From positions 9,948,519 to 10,012,518 of the forward strand of contig CM017569.1 in the NCBI GenBank assembly GCA_007844125.1: 64,000 nt of DNA, read 5' to 3'. Positions 37,701 to 49,670 of this stretch are shown here, piece by piece. The translations under genes and the position numbers were made by a program. The DNA is from Sinonovacula constricta. Lineage: Eukaryota; Mollusca; Bivalvia; Cardiida; Solecurtidae. How positions within the stretch are numbered: the stretch's first letter is position 1; each line of letters starts with the position of its first letter. Under the pieces are notes generated by a model, which was not told the origin of the DNA, did not search any database, and saw only the letters and a list, made by a program, of their open reading frames with translations.

Positions 37701-39274
37701 ATATGTCTACACAAAATAAATGGGGTATATTTTATATATATATACAATGTACAATGTTCATGGGTGTATGTTTACACATATACACCGCTCACATAGCTGT
37801 CTGTCTGTTTGTCTGTTTGGGTTGTATATGGACCTATGTAGAAACTTGAACGTGCAAGTTTTTATTTTGTAAATGGTGTTATTTTTCGGTCTGTTGGTAC
37901 CTCATTTACATCCCGCATTCTGTGTCACCTTTTGTCATCTGTCCTTTTCATTGTCCTGTTATTGTATCTTTATGTCAGTTTCTATAACACTATTACTTCA
38001 TTTTAAATAATTTAGTTATGTTTTTCTCTCATACAATTGCCTATGGTCAGCACATTCCCTTATTATTACCTATCATCTAAAGCATTTAAAAAAAGGTAAA
38101 TCTCAGCCTGGCATAACGTTTAAACGTTTAAACGTATGTAAGTCTTATTAACATGTCCAGAATAAAACAAAGGTTGAAGAACCTCTGGTTTTTGTTAAGT
38201 CAAGGGAAGTAATCCGCGTTGTCATAACTTGTTATTTTTACATGGATTTTGCCCCTTTTTAAGGTTTTATCTCTCCCAAAGTAATGTTTTGCACAATTTT
38301 GGTTGAAGTGATTGAAATCCACTTACGCGGTGCTTGGTTCTTAGGCAATAATCTAAATGAAAATAAACTACAAAATAACACACATTTGGATTGAATAAGA
38401 TGGCACAAGAAGAAAATAGAAACCACGTTGTGGATCTGTTTAGTCTTTGATAATATAGAAACGTGTCAATTACTAATAAGCAAAAGTCTCTGTTGAAACC
38501 TATTTTTAAAGACCTGACTTACATAACAATAGACGGTTATGTATTTCATATAAATGTGTAGATACTTTTAAATTAGTCCTTTCACCTTTTGAATAAAAAA
38601 TAGCTACATATTTTCAACAGATCGTGGACTTCCGAAGTTCTTTGTCGTCTATACATATGCGAAAACGGTCAAAAAGTGTGTAACAAGATGCAATGTGCAT
38701 TCTGTTCCATGGAAATAAAATTGAATTAACAATACAAGACACTTAGATGTCCTTTTGTAAAACATATCAGGAAGCATTAAGCATATCCTTGCTAAATGCG
38801 ATGTGGACTTTCCTGATACAGAATTGGTCTTTCTCAGTTTTTGCGTAAACTCTTGTGTATTTGTATTCATTCAATAGAGCTCGTATGCGTTTTACTAAAT
38901 GTTGTATTTCTTAACGCTAATCCCATCTGCAGACGAAGACTGTATGAAATTGATAAAATCGTTTCAAATATATGTACAGGAAATGAAAGTTTGCACGTAT
39001 CTTTAAAATATTAGTTTCTTAATGCACATTTTATGTTATGAGCGTTTTAATTTGTGTTCCTGGTTTGAGCAGATGTTTTAAATTCTTAGCATCAATTGTC
39101 ATTATTTACGATTGGCATAGTACTGTTAAAATAGGAGAATAGAAATTAACAAATAAAGACTTTGAAAAACATATTCAAGTCCGATACAAATGTATCGCAA
39201 TTACTACAGTAGGCAGGGTGACTGAAATTCGTTTATTCCATATATGCTACAAAAGAGTGAAATAAACAAATCTT
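37701..39274. other. No gene recognised; one perfect palindrome
   Basis: ACGTTTAAACGTTTAAACGT at 38116-38135 is a 20-bp perfect palindrome. A possible exon after CATCTGCAG at 38932 is phase-1 compatible (D-E-D-C-M-K-L-I-K) but has no good donor. Confidence 0.4.
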
Positions 39275-39292
39275 AAAAAAAAAAAAAAAAAA
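39275..39292 (+). repeat. Poly(A) tract preceded by AATAAA
   Basis: Eighteen A residues follow an AATAAA at 39261-39266. The arrangement resembles the 3' end of a retrotransposed transcript, but no recognisable source sequence precedes it. Confidence 0.8.
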
Positions 39293-39649
39293 GAAGATGT
39301 ACTTTGATTGTGATGTTTGGAACATTGTTCAATGAAACAAAAAACCCAAAACAATCGATCTTACATCTTCTTAAAATAGTTCCCATAGAAAATAATTAAT
39401 TTTAGCCTTACATTACATGATGTTGCAGTCTAACGCAAACTGACGTCCGCCTTTATCGTTGCATAGTATGATTTGCATTGCACGATGCATGTTACATCTC
39501 GATGGACACGACAAGACATGGCAGCAAGTGAGGGAACACCACAACATTAAAATTTGTTATGACCAAACTTTGGACAAACAATCTGTTCTAGGGTTAAAAC
39601 ACTTGTATAAACTCCGACTAGACAACAAATTCGTTTCTCGCTAGCTTAA

Positions 39650-40314
39650 GGACGTTGTCGGTAGTAATTTCTGCGCATCATTCAAGCGCATCTAGGGGAG
39701 ATAATCGCCGACTTTTACTATTCAAAAAGGAGATAGTTTAATATTAATCGGACATTTCAAAATTAACACACAAAAAATATTTTTTAATATTTTGAGATAA
39801 TTTAGTGATATTTTTGTGTCTTATTAAGTGAGCAAGGCATAACAACCTTACTTTTTCTTTTCATTTTTGAAATCGCCATAAAATTCTACTATGGATATCA
39901 AAACATAGAAACATTCTATGAAAGGCTTATCATTTTATCATAATTTGTTTGCAGAACATGTGTGTTTTTTCTTTCATTTTTACCATGAGAGGAAATTCAA
40001 AATGGCTGTATTGTACTGAAAAAATGTACAGGAATAATTACTGAAGTATAACATAAATTAAAGTTATTTTTTGTGCAAAATCATGTTTTTAATTTTATGT
40101 AAAGAATCTGGAATATTTTAAGTGACTTAATTAAATTGGGCCATTTTGTAAGATTTTACCAAATTGGTTATCATGGACACTTCATTTTTACTAAACAATT
40201 TGCTCAACAACCTTACTTTTTCTTTTCATTTCTTGAACTCGCCACTGAATTCTATTTCGGAAATAAAACAATTAGAAAATTCTATGAAAGGGATTATTAT
40301 TGTAGAAATCGTCC
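39650..40314. mobile_element. TTAA-flanked short inverted-repeat element (candidate MITE)
   Basis: Both ends read GCTTAAGGACG in inverted orientation: left 39644-39654 and right 40310-40320 as CGTCCTTAAGC. If TTAA (39646-39649 and 40315-40318) is the target duplication, the element is 665 bp with a short GGACG terminal repeat. Inside, 39839-39925 and 40204-40290 are diverged direct repeats ('CAACAACCTTACTTTTTCTT', then 'TCATTT.TTGAA.TCGCCA', 'TTCTATGAAAGG'). There is no transposase frame, so it would be non-autonomous. TTAA targets are typical of piggyBac-like elements, but the ends are too short to assign it. Confidence 0.55.
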
Positions 40315-40320
40315 TTAAGC

Positions 40321-41242
40321 ATTGACTGGAAAAATAAAATCAACAACCTAAGTCAAATGAAGGCGAATCTTTTGTTTGTCTTTCATATATATAATACTAA
40401 AATGGATTTTTTTAAATTTGTACCTATCGTTTCGACTAATTTAAAGCGCTTTAAATTTTTCAAGCGAACCTTTGCTTGTACATGTATGTCTGAATTAATT
40501 TAGATAGAAATAAGTGTTAATTTCCGCGTTCTTCTTCCGCCAAAACTGCTTCTACAGACTTCGTAAGAGCTGAAATCTTCATCCTTACTGTCCTTAAACT
40601 AGATTAAATCATTTGGCAGATTCAGCAAATACAATAACAATAAAATAGATCCAAGAGCAAATATAAAACATATTAAAGATCTAACGTTTTACAGTAGATA
40701 TACACATTCTCCGTATTTTACTTTGAAGTTCTGCCGTACACACTATATACAATTATGTGGAAAGTAAATTGATATGTGATCTTAGCATGATAATTGTTTA
40801 TAATCGAAATTTAGTCAGAAATATTTGAAACAATATGTATCATTGCTTTTTAATTTCAAAATTCCGCAAATGTATCATTTGTTAATTTATTGCAAATTTA
40901 TGACGCCGGCATCTTTTCACAATAAAAATACATCAAAAATATTTATGAAACGCAGAAGTAATAGAGACTTCCATTAAGATGTAACTACAAAAGTTCGTAT
41001 GCTTGCTATATACACAAATCATAATCAGCACTTGCGGACATGCTTCAGTGGGGATTTAAATTGACTCCTTTGACGCAAATGTGGTGCTAAGAACGCACAT
41101 GGTTGCAACAAAACATGACAAGTGACGCAATTGGGAACATTTATATAACTTCTATATTTAAATCTTAAGCTAATTTGAATGTTATGTTGTTGATTTACAA
41201 ATTGAAAGTAAATGTAAATTTTAAAGCGATCAACTGTTTATT
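40321..41242. other. No gene recognised
   Basis: AT-rich, with nothing supported. Confidence 0.45.
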
Positions 41243-41312
41243 GTCATTATTATTATTACTGTTACTATTATTTTTATTATTAATGTTATTATTATTATTA
41301 TCATTATTATTA

Positions 41313-41383
<71 letters not shown>
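41243..41383. repeat. (TTA)n microsatellite
   Basis: About 140 bp; the left half is interrupted (CATTA, GTTA, TTTTTA), the right half is pure. Poly-Leu and poly-Asn frames on the two strands are artefacts. Confidence 0.95.
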
Positions 41384-41629
41384 TAGTATTGAATGCATAC
41401 GAAAGATAAGTCTATAATTTTGTTTTTATTAAACATAAGACTTCCTAACAGTTCTTTAAAGGTGTTATCCGGCGGTTGTCTTATATCTCATACAACAACC
41501 TCTTGATTTTTTTAACTTTAGTTTAGCTAAAGGTGGTTCATAACATTGCCTCAGTTAAAGACAGTAAACAATCTAAAAAAAATATCCCTTCAAATGTCCT
41601 CTGTTTCCAAATCTATTAATAAACACGAC

Positions 41630-42140
41630 AAGAATGTCAACTACAATACATATCGACTTCAAAGTTGATTACCCGTATGTTCGTGTACATTGAACAGAAA
41701 AGTATGTGGTCACGTGGTTTTCTTAGTTTAAAAACAGGTAAGTATCCCGCTTGGCTCGGATAGGAATACATTATTGCAATGACTAGTGGGGTGATAGGAC
41801 TTACTCCTCACACGATTGAAGGGCAAAGATAAACAACATTTCGATCTTTTCAGGTAACAATGATTTATATGGTTGCATGGGAGAGCGAACGAGAAAGCGA
41901 ACGAGAGACAGACAAACAGACAGACAGACAAAAATGGTCCAAACTGTCAGATACCACCTTTAATAGTTATGTTTAAGGCTTATATCGATTCACATAAAAA
42001 TGCTTCTATGTTTGTATTTCATTGCTCGGTTTCATGGTTTATGTATCTTTAAGTTGTTTAAGCATATTTTATTGGAACTGTCATTCCTGTATGCAAGTTT
42101 ATCATCAAGGAATCTTATCTTCATCAGCCCTATTTATTAC
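41630..42140. repeat. Duplicated non-coding block, left copy
   Basis: Collinear by eye with 49200-49670: 'ATATCGAC' (41650, 49221), 'ACGTGGTTTTCTTAGTT.TAAAA' (41711, 49283), 'GGATAGGAA' (41758, 49330), 'TTGCA.TGA.TAG.G...CTA', 'TTTCAGGTAA.A' (41851) with 'TTGCAGGTAAAA' (49429), and 'TTTATCATCAAG' (42099, 49632). The shared 'CAGGTAA' could be a splice acceptor or donor, but no matching exon is convincing. Confidence 0.5.
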
Positions 42141-42550
42141 GGCTGTTAATTTATGTCACCTAGCAACGTTGCACGTTTTATGAAATCTTGATAGACTGCG
42201 TTTCGTGAGAAATGCCATAAAACGAGGATAGAAGGGATGGTATTTTACGATGCGCCATAGATTTTAAAAATTGACAATGTAATTAACAGAATATGTCACG
42301 CAAGCAACAAAAAACTACTACATGTATTTTCCCCTGAAAACACAATGTTATATAAAAATCGGTATTGTTTATAAATGATGCGCATTATCTAACTTATATA
42401 TAAACTATATTATATAATGTGTGTATATATAATGTGTATGCATACATAATTTTCAGTAAAGATGTTGTGTTTCTTTTGTTTTTATATCGCGCAAATAGAT
42501 GGAAATAAACATTTCTTCTCTTATTGTATTTGCTCAAACCTTACGATTTT

Positions 42551-42741
42551 TGTTCGTTTGTTTGTTTGGTTAATCGATCCATCTATATTGTGTCACATAT
42601 CTGGAGACGGTGTCCACTTGAAGCAGATATAGTGCTGCCTTCATTATGTAAAGCATGCCGTGAACACATGGCATGATACTACACACAGTCACATTATCCT
42701 GACACAGGACCAACCAGGCGTGGAACTACCCCTATATTTTC

Positions 42742-42813
<72 letters not shown>

Positions 42814-42924
42814 AAGGGAGCAATACTACTACCATTTTTACGACTTTGGTATGTCGCGGTGTGAGATCGGACCCGGAGCCTCCCGTACTTGGAGCCGCCG
42901 CTCTACCCATTGCGCTACCAGGCC
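42551..42924 (-). mobile_element. SINE family A (tRNA-derived), copy with internal GA expansion
   Basis: Reverse-orientation counterpart of 63231-63538. On the minus strand the head reads GGCCTGGTAGCGCAATGGGTAGAGC with B-box 'GGGTCCGATCTC'. The body has 'ATGGTAGTAGTATTGCTCCCTTGCT', 'TAGTTCCACG', 'GTGTGTAGTATCATGCCATG', 'AGCACTATATCTGCTTCAAG' (42: 'GGCAGCACTATATCTGC'), and 'CGTCTCCAGATA', and the tail is 'AACAAACAAACGAACA'. The (GA)n run at 42744-42812 has expanded within the body. The 95- and 73-codon frames over it are artefacts. Confidence 0.85.
42744..42812. repeat. (GA)n microsatellite inside SINE A
   Basis: About 34 GA units at the place where the other copy has the short unique stretch GAGCTCAAGC and following bases. 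Confidence 0.95.
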
Positions 42925-45816
42925 TTATGATGTATTTACTCCTCTAAAAGGGGTTTATCCTCTTACTTTCCGACTCGTTTTTTATGTTCATTTGACATCT
43001 TATGTATCTTAAATATTTTACTCACCAGCCGGTATGTAACAATGCGGTTCTTGTTTGCTCGCAATGCTTGATACTAAATATGTCATGCCCTGGTCATGCG
43101 ACAATGTGCAATAAAATTTAAACGTTTGCCTAAACCTATAAGTTTTCTCATAAAATATGTGGACGAGACCGCGGTATCTCTACGAAATTAATCGAGTACA
43201 ACGTTAACTAAAAAAAGAAGAAATATTACAATAGTAACTAGACATATTGACAAGTGCCATGAACATGTTTCTTTTCCAGTTAGAGTTAATAAGTGCTGCG
43301 ACTTTAATTTATTGAATGCAATGAATGACAACCGGCTTCCATGATAAAACGCCAGAGGAAACCGAGTTATAAATGTGCCTTTTAATGTAATGATTACTCA
43401 ATTTTTAAACAACAGTTTTAAGAAAGTTAAATAAAATGGATCTTTCTGTTTGAGCTTTTACTATCTATTCGGTGGTTATTTTGTGTGTTGTTGATTTAAC
43501 ATGTAAAAAGCATTTAAGGTGAAAACAATTAATCGCATCCAGTAGTAAGTTTTCCCAATAATCTGTCAATTAAAGGTAACAGTGTATTTCTATTTAAATA
43601 TTTGATATTGTCGGTTAATAACTCTAGGCATAAACTAAGCATAAAATATGTAATTGTTTTTAAAATACTATGTCTCTGTTGTTAATGCGTTGTTGTGTAT
43701 TTGTGAGGACAAAATATGACTATGAAATGTGAATTCGAAGTATTCCTTTCGTTTTTCAACATGTGCTTATAAATTACAACTATGCCAACGTGCTAGGAAG
43801 TTCCAAAGGGCAAACTTTTGCACTCAAAGAATTAACGTTTTATTTGCCAAAATGAAGTGATGTGTTGCCTTGACTTTCATCCAAACCAACACCCATTATA
43901 TAACTCAAGAAGATCTGCCAGACGCATATAATTAGTTTTTCGCGCGTGCTTTTCTTTTGTAAAACACAATTGTTATAATTTATTATACTATGACAACCCT
44001 GGTTCCTTTGAAGCAAAGAAGGTTAACATGCACGATAGCTTAATGTCTGTTATTATTGATTTGGCAAGGGGCATATAGCAGGAATTATTCTAAAAGTAAT
44101 AAAGCTTCGTTTGTTTGTTGTGATGATGGATCGCATAATGCCCATTATTTTCATGAGTTTTGGCAAAGGCCTCCGACCAAAACCTGGTCGGACCATCTTC
44201 CTAAGTTGGATGTAGTCAAACTCTGCTGTGATGTATGAACATTACAGAACAACTGATGTGATCTAGTAAACAAACACGAGATTGAAAGATCAAGAAACAT
44301 GTCTGAGTTCCTGTAATGGTCTAGACACACTCTGTTTCATCGGGCACAGGTAATATCGTGCAGGCTGCAAATTGAATGGTTAGGATTCGGGATTTCAGAA
44401 TTGTGTTACTTAGAGGTAATAATCTGACGTTAAATATTTTACAATGTGTATTGCCTATTTGATTAAAACCAATCTTAGATAAATGTACGCAAGATTCCAA
44501 GGCCTGATTTAAAATTCAAAGTACAGACAACTTATCAATATTTTTTGCTGAGATTTTCCTTTCGACCAATCGTTGCCATAGTGATACATGTATAAAGCTG
44601 AAAACAATTGAAGGCAATGGAATTCAGCTGTGTCTGTCTTTCTCTAGACTAACACTTTTCAATTAATATAATTGTCTTCGATTTACTGACAAGTGTCACC
44701 TAGTTAACTATTATAGGAATGAATTTTGCAATAAAAAGAATAACCAAAATATTACCTATCTCTGTTGACAAAAGTGTATAGGTACCTCACAATAGTTACT
44801 ACGGGGGACTCTAGCAAAGTGTCGTGGAACACGCTTACAACGGAACAAGAAACATTTTCCCAGTGCTAGTTGTGCATTTGAAATCTCTGTTTGACGGGCA
44901 CATGTAATAGTATGCAAACGGTACAAAACGATAACTGCTTCTGAAAACAAAAGACATTTGTAAGAAAACAAATTTAAATGTCGGTAAAAATATCCAAAAA
45001 TAATTCGCTTTAACAAATACCTATTGCCTGGATACTGTTTAACAAAACTCATCAGAGATGATTCGTTGTCATGGGAATCTGAGGTTAAAAATGCAGCCAG
45101 ACATATAAAATTAGCCTTGTATATATTTTTTTTATTTAAATGAAAATACAATTACTGTATTTATATATGGTCTATATTTATCAATGATCTTAATTGAAAA
45201 GGTATATTTAAATATTAAGGCTCTCAGTGCGTGAATATTGATGGTTGATGAGTACTATTTATAAGTATGAATTGTGGTAATGGATTTAATTGACACAACG
45301 ATGTCTCTTTTATTTGATTAATACCTACCTTTGTTTTTATTGATGATTTTTGAGTTTGTTTTTATTGTTGTTGTCGTTGTTTTTATGTCTGTAAGAAAAT
45401 TTGTCTGAGCTGTTAGCTACTTTTATAACAATGTACCTGCAAATATGGCAAAACTGATCATTATTCTGGTTTAACTTCAAATACTTTCAGAAATGTACAT
45501 TAAACAGGTATATGTTTATGTACTTGCTAGTTTATTAGAAGAACCCAAGTCTACATTTTAGTAATACGTCGATGCTATAACAATAACACTTCCATCAATG
45601 TTTTATATGTTGCTGTTTTGATGCTTATCATTAAATACCTAAGAACAATAATATTATATTTTATTGATAAAACATACATATCACACGAACACATAAACTG
45701 TGTTGGCCTAGATAAAACCGTTACTTTAGTAAATAACCATTCCTAAAACACACAATACAACTAGTGTTATCCTATTCAATAAAAACAAGGTTTAACGGGA
45801 TTTGCTTGCTCAACAG
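42925..45816. other. No gene recognised
   Basis: The longest non-repeat frame in the window is here on the minus strand: 44756-45151, 131 codons from ATG. It is rich in F, L, Y, R and K, has no recognisable domain, and contains an internal TTTTCAG that could be an acceptor. I consider chance more likely than a gene. A small hairpin TCCGACCA/TGGTCGGA lies at about 44174-44194. Confidence 0.4.
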
Positions 45817-46176
45817 TTAACCTAGTAGTACCATTTTACTACTAGTATATGGTATAAGGGTTAATCTGTTCAACAGATTCTTGTATTGACCAATGAGATA
45901 ACGCGTTCACGGTGTATGCGTAAAAATTGTGTACCGGTATTTGCGGATTGCAGATGCAGCCATTTTCTATTAAACTAACTTACTAAACATGAAAAGATGG
46001 CATTTTGCCAAGAAACCTCCGAAAGTGAAAAGAATCGCAGTTCATGGAAATAAACAACAACCCTCTATTTGAGGAGATACTATTTGCCCGCTATACTCAA
46101 TAACTTAACCCCCATATATATATTATATATATATATGGTATAATGGTAGTACCATGTAATGTATAGAACAGGTTAA
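45817..46176 (+). mobile_element. TTAACC-ended 360-bp element (candidate MITE)
   Basis: The left end TTAACCTAGTAGTACCATTT (45817) and right end, reversed, TTAACCTGTTCTATACATTA (46176) share TTAACCT. Both ends also carry 'GTAGTACCAT' or its reverse and a TATGGTATAA motif. The interior includes a 27-codon frame at 45989-46072 beginning M-K-R-W-H-F-A-K-K-P-P-K, followed by TGA. The TTAA/CC ends recall piggyBac-like MITEs. The terminal match is short, so this is a hypothesis. Confidence 0.35.
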
Positions 46177-47015
46177 CCCCGATTAACCCAGTACTTATTC
46201 AATACTATAACCTCGATCGAATCGGGTGTTTTAGGGTAGTCGCTAAAAGCCATGGTGTTGTTCCGTTGTGAAAGCGTCATGTAGTGAACAGTAGAGAAAG
46301 AACTTTGCCTGAGGCGAGTTATTAAACCAAACACATTTTGCTGACTTTGAGCCTTGTACTTTCGGGCTGTAATGCAATACAACTTGTCATTCGGAAAACG
46401 CAGCAAAAAGACATTCTTTTTTAAATAGTTGACTTTAAAAGTTTCAAACTAACTTTCGTTGCATTGCAAAAGTAAATGTTTTATACACACTTCTTGTCCA
46501 TATTGTGATTTGTTTCACATGCAGACTGTTGTCCTGTTGTCACTTTTGATAGCCTTGTTGTGGAGTTTCTTTACGTAAAAATAATTAAAAAGAAGCTCCT
46601 GAAAGTATGTTGTTTGAATCACTTGCAACATAATATTTAGGCATGGCTTGAATGATGCAGCACGTGTATTCGGCAGTTCACAGCATGCGGTGGAGCCGCA
46701 GTACAAACACTTCTCAGAACATCAGAAAGCACAAAGCTACGTTACATAGTTAGTTAATATCCCTTCTGGCAAAGGTTACCGTTACATATATTTACTTAAA
46801 CAGTTGCGACATGTAAGTATTTTAAGTTCAATATTAAGTCAAGTAAAACATACTGTATACATGTATAAACATATTTTTTTTCAAACAAGCTGCACTTTTT
46901 CCATATGTACATATTTTTAAATCTGTGTACCCTTGTTAATAAAGACGCATTTGTACACTTTTAAACTACTTTGGTGTTATGATTTTCTTATTTTCGTCAA
47001 CGTCTTTCTCCGTCA
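46177..47015. other. No gene recognised
   Basis: Minus-strand frames of 77 and 63 codons (46173-46406, 46515-46706) have no support. Confidence 0.4.
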
Positions 47016-47121
47016 ATACTCTCTCTCTCTTTCTCTTTCCATCTCTCTGTCTTTCTCTCTCTATGTCTTTCTCTCTCTCTCTCTTTCTCTATCTCTCTCT
47101 GTGTCTTTCTCTCTCTCTCAC
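47016..47121. repeat. (CT)n-rich simple repeat
   Basis: Imperfect CT/CTTT tract with scattered G and A. Confidence 0.95.
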
Positions 47122-47678
47122 AGGATAGTTTTGATTAAAGGTTCAGTACATTTTCCATCTTTAACCTTACAGTTCAAGTCAACATTGATACGTTTTTTAA
47201 ATGAGGTACTTATTGTAAAAAAAACTATCGTTCTTACATAGCACGAGTTTTGTTTTTGGCTTTTATGTTTCACATACTCATTTTTTTAAAAGCCACCTAT
47301 ATTCCAGTTTACAATATGCATGAAGAATTATTTACAGACCATTATATAAGGTGATTATTGTTTCGTTCACGCCCTCCAGACGTTTTCTTATAACCATGAC
47401 TTCAATTAAAATAGTAATGTATTTTATAATATTTTTGTTTATTAAATAATAGAAGAATGGTAAAACAACAAATGGTTTGGTAAAAAACGAACGTATGGGG
47501 TATATATTGGTTTTAGAAAATTAATGAACTTTATTTGGGGGAAACAAATGTATATAGACCTTAAACAACGATCATTTAACAAAGTCACATAATTATATAC
47601 CATATAAGCCGCATGTAGCAACACAGCAAACAATTGATCTTAACAAATATACTTTACAGTGTCACTTAAAGATAACCA
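47122..47678. other. No gene recognised
   Basis: Featureless AT-rich sequence up to the 31-bp minisatellite. Confidence 0.45.
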
Positions 47679-48952
47679 CAAGTGTATACTTTAACATGTA
47701 GAACTACGGCAAGTGTATACTTTAACATGTAGAACTACCGCAAATGTATACTTTAACATGTAGAACTGCGGCAAATGAATACTTTAGCATGTAGAACTGC
47801 GGCAAGTGTATACTTCAACATGTAGAACTACGGCAAATGTATACTTTAGCATGTAGAACTGCGGCAAGTGTATTCTTCAACATGTAGAACTGCGGCAAGT
47901 GTATACTTTAGCATGTAGAACTGCGGCAAGTGTATACTTCAACATGTAGAACTGCGGCAAATGTATACTTTAGCATGTAGAACTGCGGCAACTGTAAACT
48001 TGAACATGTAGAACAACGGCAAAAGTAAACTTCAACATGTAGAACTGCGGCAAATGTATACTTTAACATGTAGAACTGCGGCAACTGTATACTTTAACAT
48101 GTAGAACTGCGGCAACTGTATACTTCAACATGTAGAACTGCGGCAAATGCATACTTCAACGTGTAGAACTGCGGCAACTGTATACTTTAACATGTAGAAC
48201 TGCGGCAAATGTATATTTTAGCATGTAGAACTGCGGCAGATGTATACTTTAACATGTAGAACTGCGGCAAATGTATACTTTAGCATGTAGAACTGCGGCA
48301 ACTGTATACTTTAACATGTAGAACTGCGGCAATTGTATACTTTATCATGTAGAACTGCGGCAACTGAATACTTTAACATGTAGAACTGCGGCAACTGTAT
48401 ACTTTATCATGTAGAATTGCGGCAAATGTATACTTTAACATGTTGAACTGCGGCAAATGTATACTTTAACATGTAGAACTGCGGCAAGTGTATACTTTAT
48501 CATGTAGAATTGCGGCAAATGTATACTTCAACATGTAGAACTGCGGCAACTGTATACTTTAGCATGTAGAACTGCGGCAACTGTATACTTTAACATGTAG
48601 AACTGCGGCAAGTGTATACTTTAGCATGTAGAACTGCGGCAACTGTATACTTTATCATGTAGAACTGCGGCAAGTGTATACTTTATCATGTAGAATTGCG
48701 GCAAATGTATACTTTAACATGTAGAAGTGCGGCAAATGTATATTTCAACATGTAGAACTGCGGCAAATGTATACTTTAACATGTAGAATTGTTGCAAATG
48801 TATACTTTAACATGTAAAACTGCGGCAAATGTATACTTTAACATGTAGAACTGCGGCAAATGTATACGTTAACATGTAGAACTGCGGCAAATGTATACGT
48901 TAACATGTAGAACTGCGGCAAGTGTATACTTTAACATGTAGAACCGCGACAA
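47679..48952. repeat. 31-bp minisatellite, about 41 units
   Basis: The unit is CAAATGTATACTTTAACATG followed by TAGAACTGCGG (31 bp). Variation is concentrated at two sites: CAA(A/C/G)TG and the four-letter slot TTAACA/TTAGCA/TTATCA/TCAACA. Each unit carries the palindromes GTATAC and ACATGT and one CpG (GCGG). Stops occur in all frames, so it is not coding. The variants alternate in short runs. Confidence 0.97.
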
Positions 48953-49199
48953 AAAGCAAATATAAGACGTTTTGTAATCGTGCTTTAAAAGTGGTATACG
49001 ACAGTTTGCTTATATTTTATACATGTAACAACCTTTTACCACTGTTAGTGGAGAGGACGTAAAATTTGTGGAAATGTCCTGCGTAAAAGAAAAGGTTAAG
49101 ACTATTTATAACAAAACCTCAATTGTAATAAGACTGTAATTATTGTGGAATATGTCGTTTTAAACGCACAATATTACTAAAATCTATAAATAATAACAT
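48953..49199. other. No gene recognised
   Basis: Short AT-rich link between the minisatellite and the duplicated block. Confidence 0.5.
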
Positions 49200-49670
49200 T
49201 TGGGATGTCAGCTCAAAATCGATATCGACGACAGTGCTGATTAGCCGCATAATTATGTAAAGTGATCTCATGAGTCAGTTGTTACGTGGTTTTCTTAGTT
49301 GTAAAATGTGCTAACTGTGCAGCGTAACTTGGATAGGAAATGTATTTTTGTAATTACAAGTGTGCTACTATGCTTTACTAGTAACATAGATGTATGGACA
49401 ATAATAAATTGCATTTCATAGAATCTTTGCAGGTAAAATTAGTTTTCTAGGATGCATGATAGAAGGAATAATCCAAAATGCTGGTAACTGCCTTTCATAT
49501 TGCATACGTAACGCCGACGAGCGTTTCTGCTTCATTACAATACATAGTTAAACAGAAACATTGAACATTGAAAGCATAGGCATTGTTTGATCTGCTGTAT
49601 TCTACATACACTTCTGTCCCGTCCTTTCTCATTTATCATCAAGTCATGGAAAAGGATCGGGAATAAATAG
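49200..49670. repeat. Duplicated non-coding block, right copy
   Basis: Counterpart of 41630-42140 (landmarks there). After TTGCAG at 49433 a phase-1 frame stays open for 51 nt up to a weak GTAACT, but the reading is not shared with the left copy, so I do not call an exon. Confidence 0.5.

Noticed and set aside
38933..39008. Possible phase-1 exon after CATCTGCAG
   Set aside because: Reading stays open only briefly and no acceptable donor follows.
41175..41417. Poly-Leu and poly-Asn frames
   Set aside because: Translation of the (TTA)n microsatellite.
42660..42947. Arg-Glu repeat protein frame
   Set aside because: Translation of the (GA)n run within SINE A.
44756..45151. 131-codon minus-strand open frame, the longest outside repeats
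   Set aside because: No recognisable domain, AT-driven F/Y/L/K composition and no neighbouring exon; expected by chance at this window size.
47679..48952. Regular 31-bp repeats as a CRISPR-like array
   Set aside because: Direct tandem repeat without unique spacers, in eukaryotic DNA.
49434..49484. Possible 51-nt phase-1 exon after TTTGCAG
   Set aside because: Donor GTAACT is weak, and the reading is not kept in the duplicated block at 41.85 kb.
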